DNA from: Adineta steineri | Taxonomy: Eukaryota > Rotifera > Eurotatoria > Adinetida > Adinetidae | Assembly: GCA_905250115.1 (NCBI GenBank) | Contig: CAJNOI010000248.1 | Location: 44,641-108,640, forward strand | Direction of reading: 5' to 3' | DNA: 64,000 nt | Shown: positions 1 through 12,431 of the stretch, piece after piece | Numbering within the stretch: the stretch's first letter is position 1 | How the letters are laid out: every line of letters begins with the position of its first letter | The notes under the pieces: generated by a model | What the model was told of the DNA's origin: nothing | Databases searched by the model: none | The model's input: the letters and a program-made list of their open reading frames with translations, nothing else | Program-made: the position numbers and the translations under genes

Positions 1-1734
1 TTCTTTGATTTTCTTGAAAAAAACAAAGTATTCGACCTTTACTATGAAGATATATAAATAAATTAAATTAATATATATGTACAGATCGAAAAACTATTAC
101 GACGATTCGTTTCGGCTTATTGAATTAATTGACTGTTCTATTTAACTATCATCAGTAGTTGTTGCAACCATGACCCAATTTTGACAACACATAACGAATC
201 TTTTTCAATTACGAAGCAACAACTAATCTTCGTTATGTAATATGATTCATCTGAGAGAAAAGTAATAGACAATCATAGAAAATGAATATTATACATAAAT
301 GTGACACAATTATCTATGTACTTTTTGTTTTTCCTTCGAAACTTTTATGATATATTTAAATATAAGTAATAGACTTGGAACTAAAAACGAAAAGAATTTT
401 TTATAAGTATATGACTGAATACTATATGAAGAAAAATCACATTATTCATGAAATATAATTATATGTTTAAATTGATGTTAGATTTATTCACATATTTAGT
501 TGTACAATATAAAATAGTTCATCCTAACATTTTATTTTGAAGGTATACTACTTGATTAATGATAATTCTACTAGTTAAATACTTTATCAAACATTTGCAT
601 TTGACTTTATGTATCGGAAAAATAACATAACCATTTAGACTATAGTTATCATATAATAACTATATGACAGATAAACAGATATATCTAAATTTCCATTTCT
701 AATCTTATCATCTAGGGTATATGTATATTTTAATGATAATAACGAATTTTTTAAATAGTTTCTGTTAAATCAAGAACAGCACGTCCACATATAAATATTT
801 TTTCTTATCATACTTCACAGATGCTTGTTGTGTATATTTTAGAAGCAGATATTATATACGAAATAAGTTGATTTTATTTAAAGAATAATGAAGAAAAATT
901 CAAGAACACTTTTGAAATTAAAGTTTCATTCTGATCAATCGAAAAATCTAATGTATTTTCAACGAACACTCGGTTATTATAATATTTCATATGATTAAAT
1001 ATCTTCATAAAACAGTAGTAATGTTATTTTCAGTTGAATCATGATTAATCAAACAAACAAGATATGTTATAATAATAGTTAAATTAAAATAAAACAATTA
1101 GAAAATTATTGAAATATCTTTTATTTTTTCAAGACTGCGTTGTATTCTTAATTGGTGAACTGATAAATTCTAGAAATAAAATATTTTAAAACTAAACTTT
1201 GTAATAATACATCATAAAAAAGCAAATATATTTGCAAAGAAGAAATTTATAAAATCATAATATAGAATGTATAGATAAAAACAAATTTTAGCTTTAATGT
1301 ACTAGAAAAAAAGAAGATTTAACATGAGATAAAATTCATATAGAAACAGTATCATTCATTAAAAACATAGTTCATTATATTTAATTGTATTAATATTTTC
1401 AATAAAAATAAAAATAAGTTATTATGCGTAAATAAGAATAAAATCAAATAGATCAAGCATAATGAACATAATATATTTCTTTAAATTGTTTTAACAAAAA
1501 AACTTTATTGTTATAGTTTGTTAATATAACCTTTGAAAATAAAAGCAAGAAAACAAATTTTTACTAAAAACAGAATCTTCTCAATATAATGCTAACCAAA
1601 AACATAGTGTCCTCCAACAAGTGTTTTCACTATATCACTACTTACAATAGGAATAAATATTGTAACATCATTTATCAATATAGTTAAATTAAGTGCAGTA
1701 TGAATATCTTGTATAGTACGAAAATAATTCCTTT
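1..1734. other. Gene-free AT-rich stretch
   Basis: No coding exon could be supported on either strand. Reading frames are short and interrupted. The part at about 115-893 is one arm of a long-distance inverted repeat (listed separately). About 894-1734 holds only AT-rich sequence without recognisable features. Confidence 0.6.
115..893 (+). repeat. Inverted repeat arm A (partner at 45308-46010)
   Basis: Reading this stretch against the reverse complement of 45308-46010 gives long collinear matches. Examples are the blocks around 780-800 (containing CAGCACGTCCACAT), 833-893, 541-600 and 418-480. The copies differ by substitutions and small indels, including about 50 bp present only in the other copy, opposite about 820-830. 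The match fades before about 115 and ends near 893. The two arms are in opposite orientation about 44 kb apart. No coding frame is visible, so this is probably a decayed non-autonomous repeat family. Boundaries are by eye. Confidence 0.7.
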
Positions 1735-1925
1735 ATAAATGGGTGCGGGTGTAAATAAACAAGAGACACTCACACCCACACCATCTTCCAACTACCTTCT
1801 CTGTTTATCAAAATAATTCTCTCCGCGAAAGATTTTCATTTCACTGTGTTGTGTATCTGTCTTACTTACGATAAATTCGTTTATCGTTTTTGATAAGAAA
1901 CATTTACCTATTGCAAAAGCAAACA
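1735..1925 (-). repeat. Dispersed repeat family R1, copy 1
   Basis: On the minus strand this matches copies at 30951-31290 and 49076-49294. Shared blocks include TTTGCAATAGGTAAAT, ATCAAAAACGATAAAC, TTTCGCGGAGA and TAGTTGGAAGA. It ends at a telomere-like hairpin (1741-1782) and is cut on its other side by the 100-N gap. No protein coding is visible. It behaves like a non-autonomous interspersed element. Confidence 0.7.
1741..1782. repeat. Telomere-like hairpin (head-to-head)
   Basis: A G-rich arm (GGGTGCGGGTGT) is followed after a short spacer by a C-rich arm (CACTCACACCCACACC). It sits at the end of an R1 repeat copy. Confidence 0.6.
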
Positions 1926-2025
1926 NNNNNNNNNNNNNNNNNNNNNNNNNNNNNNNNNNNNNNNNNNNNNNNNNNNNNNNNNNNNNNNNNNNNNNNNNNN
2001 NNNNNNNNNNNNNNNNNNNNNNNNN
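1926..2025. other. Assembly gap (100 N)
   Basis: Exactly 100 N, a conventional filler length for a gap of unknown size. It breaks repeat copy R1-1. Its left border, 1888-1925, is the exact reverse complement of the 38 bases left of the other gap (49257-49294). Confidence 0.95.
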
Positions 2026-2438
2026 TAATTATTAAGTATATGTAAAAATAAATCTTGTCTGAAAATAGTTTATTGCGTGTTTCATAGTAAGAATAACTTA
2101 CTATTGACAAAATATTTACATGAAAGAAATACGCAATATAGTTTCATACCAATAAAAATACAGTATTCGTTCGTTCACCTTGAAAATTGTTTTTCTATTT
2201 TTACTTTATTGATTTTCTTTTTCTATATTAAGGTTTTATTCAAATTTATATAATTATACCTTCTCCTTTTTTAATATATTTAATTCATTCATCTGATAAT
2301 AATCTATTACGTAGAATCATATCTTCAATAATGTTATTAATAAATATGTATACTCAATGAATCTTATATAAACGATGTCTGCGGCTTTTTTCCTTATCAT
2401 AAATTGTTATTCGCTTACATAAAAGTATATCTACAAAA

Positions 2439-3096
2439 ATGATTTCGTATATTGTTGTATTGGCTATGATTTTAACCATAGGCCATATTGAAAGTAAGAT
2501 GGAAAAGATAAATTGATAAATATTATTATTTGTTATTATTATTATTATAGTTGTCAATGGATTAAATTGTACTGCCAACGAAAAACAAGTTCAATGTGCT
2601 CCACAACTTTCTTGTCAGCCATCTTGCAAGGAACTGAAAGGAACAATATGTCCACGTATGTGTGCTATACCAGCATGTGTATGTATTGATGGTTTTGTAC
2701 GTGATAGCAATTTGAACTGTGTTAATAAGACAGAATGTCATACACGTATGTAAATAATATTCATATAGATATAATTTATTTTCTCATTTTATTTCAGGAA
2801 CAGCCCGAGCTGCTGAATCAGTATGTGGTAATAATGAAGAACAACATCCTTGTGTACCGGCTATATCATGTCAGCAATCGTGTGATAAACCACAAGGAAC
2901 AGATTGTATAAAAATGTGTAGCAAACTTCCTTGTATGTGTAAGTCAGGTTTTATTCGTGCATCGACGACTAATCACACATGTATTAATAAAACCGAATGT
3001 CAAGGATGTATGTATATAATTTCATTTTTTTTCCTTTCAATTAATTTTTGCTTTCCGTTTAATAGAAATGCCGATTGTATCGTTAATTGTGTGTAA
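2439..3096 (+). CDS. Secreted TIL-domain protease inhibitor-like protein
   Basis: Three exons are supported: 2439-2493, 2551 to about 2754, and 2798 onward. The first exon encodes a hydrophobic signal peptide (MISYIVVLAMILTIG). Exons 2 and 3 each encode a cysteine-rich module of about 60 residues with ten Cys, ending in a C-V/M-C-x-x-G-F...N-K-T-E-C pattern. That pattern is typical of trypsin-inhibitor-like (TIL) domains, which fold around five disulphides and often inhibit serine proteases outside the cell. One module per exon suggests growth by exon duplication. The 3' end is uncertain: the frame reads through to 3096, but a donor at 3008 and acceptor at 3065 would end the protein just after the second module. 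The target protease is not predictable. Confidence 0.75.
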
Positions 3097-3393
3097 AAAC
3101 GATTATTCTCGAACCTCGAAAGACATAAACAGTTCATGTAACACATAATTGAATATAATGTTTTTTTACTAAATTTTTTTTCGTAATAAAATATATAAAA
3201 ACTAAATGATTTTATTCTTAATATAAATAAGTAAATGAACGGATAAAATTTATATATGAATACTAAGTAGTGACATCTTATTATAATAAAAGGATTTCGT
3301 ACGAAATTTCTTCCAATCAAATAAATATGAAACGAAAAAACAAGACGCACAATACAATTCGTTCTAATTTGAAGTAAATCTAGTTGATTCAAA

Positions 3394-5539
3394 ATGAATA
3401 ATTCATCATTTCAAATATGTACGATATGTGTTGAAGAAAATATTGTTAAACCAAAATTAGGTATACATCCATGTCATGGATGCCAATTTTCATTTTGTTT
3501 AATACATTTAACAAAACATCGACAAGAACTTTTACAAAAACTTGATTCAATTATAATGCAAAGAGATGAAATATTTGCAACTATATTTAATAATTTAAAT
3601 ATCAGTAATGATAATATTAAAAAATCATTGAAAGATATTGATGAATGGGAAACAAAGATGCATGAAGAAGTGTAAGTATATAAAATTCATTTTATATCTT
3701 TAGATGAAAATAGATATACTTTATAACAAGTAACGCTCGTCTAGAAACTTGCTCAGCTCTTTCTCGTAGAAATGATGTGTCTTAACCATCAGTAAACTAC
3801 TTATTCAAACAATTTCGAAAAATAACAGAAGACTCGAGTTCCTCGATCCGCATAACCCTTCGGTCAGTCCTTATAAAAAAATAGTCCTTTGTGTAAAAAA
3901 ATTCTAAAAAACTAACATCAGATTCGAGTTACTCGATCTCGATTACCCTTTAGTCGAACTTTTTAAGGAAGAATCCATTTTATTTTTTGAGCAATCATCG
4001 AAGTGTGGACACACAATTAAGCAATCAGACAATTTATGTTTACTGAACTCTTCTCTAAGAAAAAGAGAATAGACGAAAATAGATAAAAAAAATAAACTGA
4101 ATCTTATTTTGCAGTTGGTCTAACCCTTTCAAGGGTGATATGCAATACTAGTTTCTGCAAGCTCCCATAACTATAATAAATTAGGAATAGTGACTCTGAT
4201 AGAAAGAACGATAAATCGCCCGTGGAAAGGTTAATAGGAATAAACATAAGTTAAATACAATCTACCTTGCAAGCATTCAAACTGCGACTACGCCCATTAT
4301 CGAATCCGATATTGGACATAACCTTAGTCTGGACGGTGTAGTCTATTGAATGTAAAAATCTTAATCTGTAAGTTCAATCTACATTTGTTTTTCTTTGATA
4401 GACATGAAATTGCTGAACAAAATCGTGATAGAATTCGATTAGAATATAGCAAACAATTCAATGAACTAAAAGATCGATATGCTCTATTTACTAAAGAATT
4501 AATAGATAAACGTGATAATGATGATTTTTTTGAATATGATATTGAACAATTATCTATTAAATTAGAACAATTTAAACAAGAAGTATATGAAATTAATATT
4601 AATCTTCAATTAAATCATTTAGATTGGTCTCGATTAATTCATATTAATGCACAAGAAGAATCGCCGATATCCTCCTATTTAAATAATTCAAAATTATTAT
4701 TTGAACGACAAGTAATTTCATTACATGATCGAAATTGTTTTTTTCTTGCTGCATCTAATACATATATCTTAGCTTATATATTAAGTATTAATCGAAATGA
4801 AAATCGTCTTGTACTTTATAGTACATTAAATGGAAATGAACTTTGTTCAACTGAACTTGATATTCGACTTGGTAATGTTTGTGATATGATTTATGTTGAT
4901 AAACTCAATCATTGTTTTCTTGTTGTATGTAGACAAGCAATTCTTATCTATGAACCTGAACAAATGATTTTAACAAATCTATCTGATATAAAACCAATTG
5001 ATGAACATCCATTTTGGTCAATTGCTATATCATATAATACAAATGATGCTTTTATTAGTTTAGATAGTAATGGTTATATTGAACGATGGTCAATAGAAAC
5101 TCATCCGAATTGGGTATTAATTAAACGTTGGAATATAAATGAAATTTTACGAAATATTGATCAAGGTATTCGAATGATTCGAATATGTGAAAAGACAGAT
5201 CAATTAGCAATTGTTATACTTCAACAAAATCGATATTGGCGTATTGATTTATATGATTTTAATTTACAATTAATTCATTATGGTCGAGAATTAATACTTT
5301 CAAATGATATTGATAAATTTAGTTTTGGTTGTCGTCTTATAATTTTACCAGATAATGAAACATGGTTATTAACCGAACGAACAACTCATTCATTATGGTA
5401 TGCCAATGATTCAATAATAAAACAAATTGATAAACATGTTCATAGTGCATGTTTAATCATTAATAATAATAATCAACAACGAAAAATTGTTGTTAGTTAC
5501 AGTAACGATCCGAAACGAATTGAAATATTTAATCTCTAA
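3394..5539 (+). CDS. B-box-like zinc finger, coiled coil, beta-propeller-like protein
   Basis: Two exons, 3394-3671 and 4402-5539, join in phase (GT|A, Val). The N-terminus has a B-box-like zinc site (CxxC near residues 9-12, then Cys and His ligands to about residue 43). A long charged helix, likely coiled coil, follows to about residue 190. The C-terminal 300 residues carry spaced W/D/N-rich strands resembling a beta-propeller. The layout matches the intact genes at 22422-23741 and 32687-33994, so this is one of three local paralogues. The role is unknown; B-box and propeller parts usually mediate protein binding. The intron is about 730 nt, more than ten times the local norm, and contains an imperfect tandem repeat. 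The NOL9-like gene starts only about 60 nt downstream. Confidence 0.75.
3831..3960. repeat. Two-unit imperfect tandem repeat inside an intron
   Basis: The block at 3831-3872 (GACTCGAGTTCCTCGAT...) recurs at 3921-3960 (GATTCGAGTTACTCGAT...) with a 90-base period. Both end in an ACCCTT-type segment. It lies in the unusually long intron of the B-box gene and has no coding signal. Confidence 0.55.
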
Positions 5540-5602
5540 ATTTTCATATCTATAGATCTGAATTTTGCTTAATATTTTTTCTAGATGATAAAAGATTGAT
5601 CA

Positions 5603-8385
5603 ATGAAGCGTTTGTCTTCACTCTTAGATCAAACATCAATAAATAATGATGATAATAAAATATATCAAGAATCTGATGCAAAAAGGTTTCAACAATCAAC
5701 GTTTTCTTCCACATATGATTATGAAGAAAAAAATATTCGATATGAACGACCAACGACGACAACAGATCAACGCGTTGTACGGCAAGATTTGCTCTGCTTT
5801 TTGCTTGGTATTTTTTTCTTCTTTGTAACATGAGAAAATCAGAAAACGTGAGGACCATGTCTAAAGTGAATTGATCCCTACAATAGCAGCGTAACCAAGG
5901 GCGGGCATAACTGGGCGCTGCCCAACCACCGCTTATTTTTTAAGGGTGTGGATGTGGTCTCTGAAGAAAATAATACCCACACCCACACTCTCAAAATACC
6001 CTTTGGGAAAATCCTTAGAGCGCCGCCCAACCACTCGTCATATCCTGGTTACGCCACTACCCTACAAGTCTAGAATCGAGATTTCAATTGTAAGATAATT
6101 CTCTGTATACATAGATGAAGTCTATAGCTATATAAGACAATCGTCATATTTAAAAAAAATTAAATTTTATCAGTAATTGATGCTTAGCGCTTATTATGAA
6201 AGAAAACATATTAAAATTTATTTATAGGGAAACAAAACTTCACAATGGTCACCACGTTATTCCGAAATTCTTGGTTCATTTGGTGAACCGCCAACATATG
6301 TTGTACATTTTTGTGATTCACATTTAACATTCTTACAAAGTTTTCAAGTATGTTCATTATTTGGTCGAATTCGTATTCATGGATATAATCTTCGTCCATT
6401 AATATATTATTCAGTTTATAATTATCGTACAAATAGTCCACTTTCAATTGAATTTATTTCACAAATAAAATATCCATCTCAACAAGATATAAATTTGTTC
6501 ATTCCCGATATGCAAATATCGGAAAATATTATCTTTAAAGTTAATGAGAAAGGTGGCGATGTGTTATTAATACGAAAAGAACCAAAAAATGATTCATTAT
6601 TTATAAAAATTATTCGTGAACATCGAATGTATAGTAATTGGTTTCTAGAAAAATATTTATGTTTTCAAGGAGGTAGATGGGCACACTTAGATCATGATCT
6701 TCATATTCGTTTAATTGAAACAACATATGAAACAACTGTTAATCCTAGTGAAGAATTCATTACAAAAACTAATCATGTTATTAGACGATGGATAAATGAA
6801 ACAACAGAAGGTAAAGATTTCTTATTAATTTTTCGATTCTAAATAAAATTTCTTATTTAGATCTTCCATTTGTTGTTTTAATTTGTGGTGAAAAAGATTT
6901 AGGCAAATCAACATTTACCCGTTACCTTATTAATCGTGCTCTTAATCATGTTAATCCAGTTTATAATGTATCCTATTTCGATTGTGATATTGGTCAATGT
7001 GAATTTACTATAGGTGGATGTGTATCATATAGTAATCTTAATTCACCATTATTCGGTCCACCTTGTTCTCATATACAATCAAATACAAAACCGAATCGTC
7101 TTCTTTACTATGGTCTTGTTTCACCACAAACATCACCTGTTTATTATTTACAATGTATTGATAAATTAAGACAATTATGGAATATTGATCATAAGAAAAA
7201 TCCTAATCGATCGATGGTCGTCATCAATACAATGGGCTGGGGAACTGGTAAACACAAAACAGAGTGGTATGAGATATTACTCTGGCAATGAACGAAAAAA
7301 ATTAAATTTCTTTCATTGATAAATTAATTATGTATTGAGAGATAGTAACATTAGTGAACGTTCAGTTCGCGAAATTCTTGACAGGAGAAAAATGTAATAA
7401 TGCTATCTTCTGTCCGTAAACTCAACATATTTTACGATTGATATTGTTCGATAAATTGATCATCTTTCTTTCTAGGTCTTGGCCTTGAATTACTCAAAGA
7501 GATATTATGTATGTGTTGCCCAAATGTTGTTATTCAATTATCAGATAATATGACTCCATCTCAAGATCCAAATCGAATGCCTGATATGACACTTGAATGG
7601 TTATTCAATCAGCGAGTTTTTGAACCTTATCGAGTAAAGATGCAAACTAAACTTTTTGATTTCTGATTTATTTTTTTGTTTGTATATTTTAGCGTGCATT
7701 ACAAATGAATAATAAACGTCACCATGATTATGATGGACAATTAAATTATGAATATATCAAATTACAATCAACAACTGCACATGCAGCTCATAGGTAAATA
7801 TATTCTCGTGTAGAAATAATTAAATATAACTTTTTTTTAGTCATAAACAAAAATTACGTCCACGTGATCATCGTCTTCTTGCGACATGGTCTTATTTTTT
7901 CTCATCAAAACTTTCACGTATTTATCTTCCATGGTCGCAATATATTCACCTATCTTTACTTGATAAAAAAGATCCTAATACATTACCTGATAGTCTCGAA
8001 AAATCGATTATAGCATTTTGTTCAACTGAAAATATTGAAGAAGTAAAATTTAATTTAAATCTTTCGAATAAAATATTAAATCTAATATAAAATTCTAGTT
8101 ACAACAATTAGCAATCTCAATCAATGGAATACATCACATACCAAATCATCATAATCAAATTTTTGAATGTTTAGGTTTTGGTATGATAAAAAAACAAAAC
8201 AAACTTAAATCCTTAATATATATGATTTTTCTAATTTATATCTAGGTTGGATTGAACGTTGTAATAATGAAACACAAATCCTTGAAATTTATACTCCAAT
8301 TGATAATTTATCAACTACGAATATTCTTGTTTCGGGTGCATTTGATATACCGGATGAATTTCAATATATGTTTAAACAAGTTTAG
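5603..8385 (+). CDS. NOL9: Polynucleotide 5'-hydroxyl-kinase NOL9/GRC3-like
   Basis: Exons 2-8 are clear: 6228-6810, 6861-7247, 7476-7633, 7693-7793, 7841-8042, 8099-8180 and 8246-8385, all joining in phase. The P-loop is GEKDLGKST, followed by the FDCDIGQCEFT and NTMGWGTG motifs typical of the Clp1/Grc3 kinase family. NOL9 phosphorylates 5'-OH RNA ends in the nucleolus during ITS2 removal from pre-rRNA. The C-terminal part matches the Grc3-type tail. The first exon (ATG 5603, MKRLSSLLDQ...) is less certain. A phase-0 donor near 5776 is weak, and the intron contains an hAT-like MITE at 5884-6059. It converges with the Argonaute gene. An ATAAATAAA polyadenylation-like signal lies near 8521. 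Confidence 0.88.
5884..6059. mobile_element. hAT-like MITE 1, with 8-bp target-site duplication
   Basis: A 176-bp element with terminal inverted repeats: TAGCAGCGTAACCAAGG on the left and the reverse complement of TAGTGGCGTAACCAGGAT on the right. It is flanked by the direct repeat CCCTACAA at 5876-5883 and 6060-6067. The 8-bp duplication and TAGxGGCGTAACCAGG-type ends fit the hAT superfamily. Subterminal GCGCxGCCCAACC blocks are also inverted. There is no transposase. It lies in the first intron of the NOL9-like gene and carries a telomere-like hairpin in its centre. Confidence 0.88.
5944..5991. repeat. Telomere-like hairpin nested in MITE 1
   Basis: The arms GGGTGTGGATGTGG and CCCACACCCACACTC are separated by about 20 bases in the middle of the 176-bp MITE. 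The surrounding AAGGGTGT/ATACCCTT bases extend the symmetry. Confidence 0.6.
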
Positions 8386-8829
8386 GATAGTTGTTCGCAC
8401 AGGCATTTTGATATTTGAATGAATGGAGGGAAGCAGTACACTCACATCTAGCCCCGCGCGAGCAAGTGTACTTTCGAGCTACTATCCGTTTATTGAATAG
8501 ATGTTTTCTTTTTGTGATATATAAATAAAAGATTAATAGGAATAATTCTCATGTTTATCACACTGTTTTATTTAGTTGTCAGATTGAATACGATCCGAAG
8601 GATTAGAATTAAAAATTGAGATTATGCAGTATATGCTAATCGTTAAATATAAAGAAATTTAAAATTATTGATTTTTGTTTTTATTTTAATACAAGGCAAA
8701 AAAAAAATAAAAAATAAACTCGTGATTATAGATAATAAAACGAAATATTCTTGATTAAATAAAGGCGAATGAGTCTTCAGCAAAATTAACTCTTAACTCC
8801 AATTGATATCAATCTGAAGAAGGTTTTAA
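8386..8829. other. Intergenic, between convergent genes
   Basis: This lies between the 3' ends of the NOL9-like and Argonaute genes. A short GC-richer patch (8440-8475, containing GCCCCGCGCGAGC) stands out but has no recognisable function. Polyadenylation-like AATAAA motifs occur for both strands. Confidence 0.5.
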
Positions 8830-11818
8830 TTAACTAAATATTGGTCGATTTTTAAGATTTTCATGTACATCAAGAATCTCATAATCAACATCATCTAAAG
8901 TTGGATTTTGTAATGGTTGACTACGGCCACCTATGCTTGTTGCTGATGAACTAAAATAAATATATATATAATTTAAAACCTTTTTATATAAAACGATTTT
9001 CTGTTAATCTTACCTTCCATCATCATAAAATAAATCTCGAGCTTTAAGTGCTGCTATATCTGCTTGATGTACAACTGATGGAATAGCTTCAGAAGCTGAT
9101 GATCTTGGATCTGTAAAACATAGATGATATGTTAATAATTGTAATTCATCAGCAGTAAAACCAATTTCATCCAAAATAACATGATAAAGTGATGGATGAT
9201 TCACACCTTGAAATGCATTATGCGAATTTAAATAAAAATTATTCTGATACGGATGAACAATTGTTGTATCAACAACAGCACCAATTGATATGTTTTTTGT
9301 TTCTTGAGTTTTATCATTATAATGAAAATATCGTGTATTATGATGTTTTTTAACTACAAGAAAAGTTAATTGTGGATGATTGGATCGATCAGTACCATAA
9401 ATAACTACAATTAGAATATAAAATGAAAAGTAAAGTATACGTATCATTTACTTACCATCAAAAGCTTGACGAATTGCAGGAATTTCATGTGCAATCAATT
9501 TTCCGAATTGACCATCATCAACTCCTATTTATATAAATTTTGTTTCATTAAATACAAAAGTAAATAACTTACCATCTCGATAAAAGACAATTTTATTCGG
9601 TAAAATTTTATTTGCTTGTTGGTTATAATATAATAATTGTTCAACCATATCTTTTAATCCAAGTATTGTTTCAATTGAACATTTGCCGACTTTCGGATAT
9701 TGTCGACAAACACGGACAGCTGTTGTGGAGCATAATGGATCACCAGAACCGACAACAGCTAGAAAAATAGATCCAATATTATTTTTAATAATCAATTAAA
9801 CAATTTACCTGCTATGGATGGATGTTGACGAGTTACATTTGTTGGATGAATAACATCCGCACCAAAAAACATATATGAATCATTTAGAGATTTTTTACAT
9901 TTCAATGCTTCATTTAAATTCACTTTTGTATTAATACCGGAATTTTTAAAATTTATTTTTCGAAGTAAATTTTCGCAATAAGTTGTCAGTGAACGATTAG
10001 CAGCTATTTTGGAAAAAACGGCACATTGTGTCATAATACCTATATAAAAAATTTTTATTAATAAATTTATTTTTATAAACTACAAATTAACTTACCATAT
10101 TCAATTGTTCCGCAATCTTTAATATAAGCTTTAAGTTGTTTAAGATCATCATCGTTTCTTGCACTCATAACACATACAACAAATTCACAGCCTTTTTCGC
10201 TCATTGCGCGGAAATACGCTTTGATTTGATCAATATTAGGTTCAACAACGTATTTCTGATGTCTGACATTGACGTGATAAGTTTTCATCACCTAAAATTA
10301 TGACAAAATTATTTAGAATTTCATTCAAAAAAAAAGAAATCATACATTTAATAAAGTTTGAATAAAAGTATCCATTGTACCATTATCTTGTTTAGAATTT
10401 GTACCAAAATAGGTAATAGCCAATTTCGAAATTGGTTTTGGTGTAAATAAATGCCCATCTAAAGGAATACGACCAATTCGAATATTGGCCGTACTATTTG
10501 GACCTGTTTGAATTTGTGGTTGACTTAATAACCGTGCATTAACTTGTAACATTTCTTTATCATCAATTTGAAATTCAACTTCACGACAAAGACGATTCGA
10601 AGTTAAATTATAATCACATTGACGAATTACATTCATAATAGCATCGTAACGTTCGTTTGGCTTGGGAATATATTTCCGAGGTCCTTGTCCTTCTTGTACT
10701 TTAGACAACTATAATATAAATAAAATTATATTCGTAATTATTTTCTAATGTAAACTTACCAATTTATCATAAACTTGCCATGCTTTAATTCGACAAATTT
10801 CTACAGGTAAATGACAAGGCTTGTGATATTCATTAGGTAGATAAACTTGAATACATGGGTAATTTGTCATTGTTAATGTAATACTTTTTGCATCGTGATA
10901 ATATTGAATTAATGTTTGACCTGATTCAATTTTAATATCACCAGGTCGTTTATTAATAAATTGATCAATTTCATAAGTTTGTTTCCAATTTGATTGTTGT
11001 GTAACAACAAGACAATTTTTTAGTATTCGATTTAATTTTTTACATTCATTTTCATTTGGTATACGATTTCCTCCAATCTGCATATGAATAAAATCAAGCA
11101 GTGGCATTTCAGGATAAAATGTTGTTAATTTTGTTTGAACATTTAATGTTATACGACCTGATGCAAGATTAAGGGCTTGTACAAAACCAAGTCGTTCTAC
11201 AAATCCACCAGTTAATGTTTTAGCCTTTTGATTAACAAAATAACACGTATTGTTAACGACTTGAATTTGATTTTGAAGTGATTTTTTCAAGAGTGTTTCC
11301 AATATTCGTACGGCATCATATGGATATTCATGTGCTTGATTATTAATATAACCATAAATATCATTTGTTGACCATTGATTACCTAATGATTTAATATTAA
11401 GTCGACTTTGTCCATCTGCACTTGTAAATAATTTTGGTGTTTGTATAATTGATGTGCTGTATAAACATTTTTGTTCATCATACCATACAATAACTTCTGG
11501 AGGAAATATACCAGTTGATATCATTGATTGCATAATCAGTGCACATCGAGAGCGACCTTTAACTTCATACCATTCTTTTGACTTAAACCCCATTTCTTCG
11601 ATAGCTACATCATATTGATATAGAGGAAGATTTTTAGCAAATTGGCAGGTGAAGTGATTTGCATAAAGATGTTCCAGTCGAACCAAAGAACCAGCTGGTA
11701 TAGGTACAGGTACAGGTCGACGTGGAAGTGAAGAAAGCGTGAGCTTTGCAGAGGGAATTGCAGATGAAACTGGAATTCGTTGTGAGCGAATATAATTCTG
11801 TTGAGAATTTGAAGCCAT
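8830..11818 (-). CDS. Argonaute-family protein (Ago clade)
   Basis: Eight exons (11818-10760, 10708-10346, 10291-10096, 10039-9809, 9758-9573, 9524-9456, 9404-9014, 8950-8830) join in phase to give 871 residues. The start at 11818 is chosen over an upstream in-frame ATG because MASNSQQ... begins a normal low-complexity Ago N-tail. A PAZ-like region lies around residues 280-350 (CIQVYLPNE...LPVEICRI). The MID segment has GIMTQC. The PIWI domain has FFGADVIHP, SIAAVVGS, a Glu in SIETIL aligning with the glutamate finger, FYRDGVDDGQF and QGVNHPSLYHV. The fourth catalytic residue aligns to Asp (ADIAALKAR) where animal Agos have His (AHLxAFRAR), giving a DEDD tetrad. Argonautes load small RNAs and silence targets, and bdelloids carry expanded sets. 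Slicer activity is inferred, not shown. Confidence 0.93.
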
Positions 11819-12431
11819 AATAATAAATAAGATTGAATAAACTAAAATATTATAAAAATAATACTTGGTTTTTTCCAACACAACAAAGAAAAAAGAAAAA
11901 TTGTAACTTACTGTGTAATATTCGAGTTTTGAAATAAACGTTGACGTGAATTACAGTGAGATGTTGACGGTCCTTTTATATGATGAAACTGGTGGGTTTT
12001 TCTAAAGATGAGACAGTAATTCTCTTGCTTAGTGTTAAGCGACATCTTGATGACTCAAACTTTCGTTATTGAGTAATTATGATAAGAAAAAAAATTTTAT
12101 GAGTCAAAAAGGTTGTTACTAATAACAACTGAGTATCTTATTCTACGTATTTTATTTTTATTGGTTAGAAAATAAACCATTAAAATCCAGTATTTTTTGA
12201 GTCATATTATCTGGGAAAATCGCGAACCCAACTATTGCCTCTCATTTGATTTTAATGGAATATGTAATACCTTTTAATAATAGCTATTTGTTTAATACAA
12301 ATATTATGAGAGATGGAACATGTCTGGCAATCGAGAGAAACTGTTCCGCTTCAAGAAGAAATCCTTTATCCTTCAAAAGGCAATGGGAAATCCTTTTTCG
12401 ACCGAAATCAAAATAATTCGGAGTGCAAATG
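11819..12431. other. Upstream region of the Argonaute gene
   Basis: AT-rich sequence without supported exons. It presumably holds the promoter of the minus-strand Argonaute gene, but no specific element could be recognised. Confidence 0.4.

Noticed and set aside
1904-2110. Open frame spanning the first gap
   Set aside because: Most of it is N, so the frame is an artefact.
3000-3392. 130-codon minus-strand frame
   Set aside because: AT-biased composition (I, F, Y, K), overlaps the TIL gene's last exon and has no recognisable content.
5550-5858. Minus-strand frame opposite the first NOL9-like exon
   Set aside because: Shadow of the plus-strand exon, with no family features.
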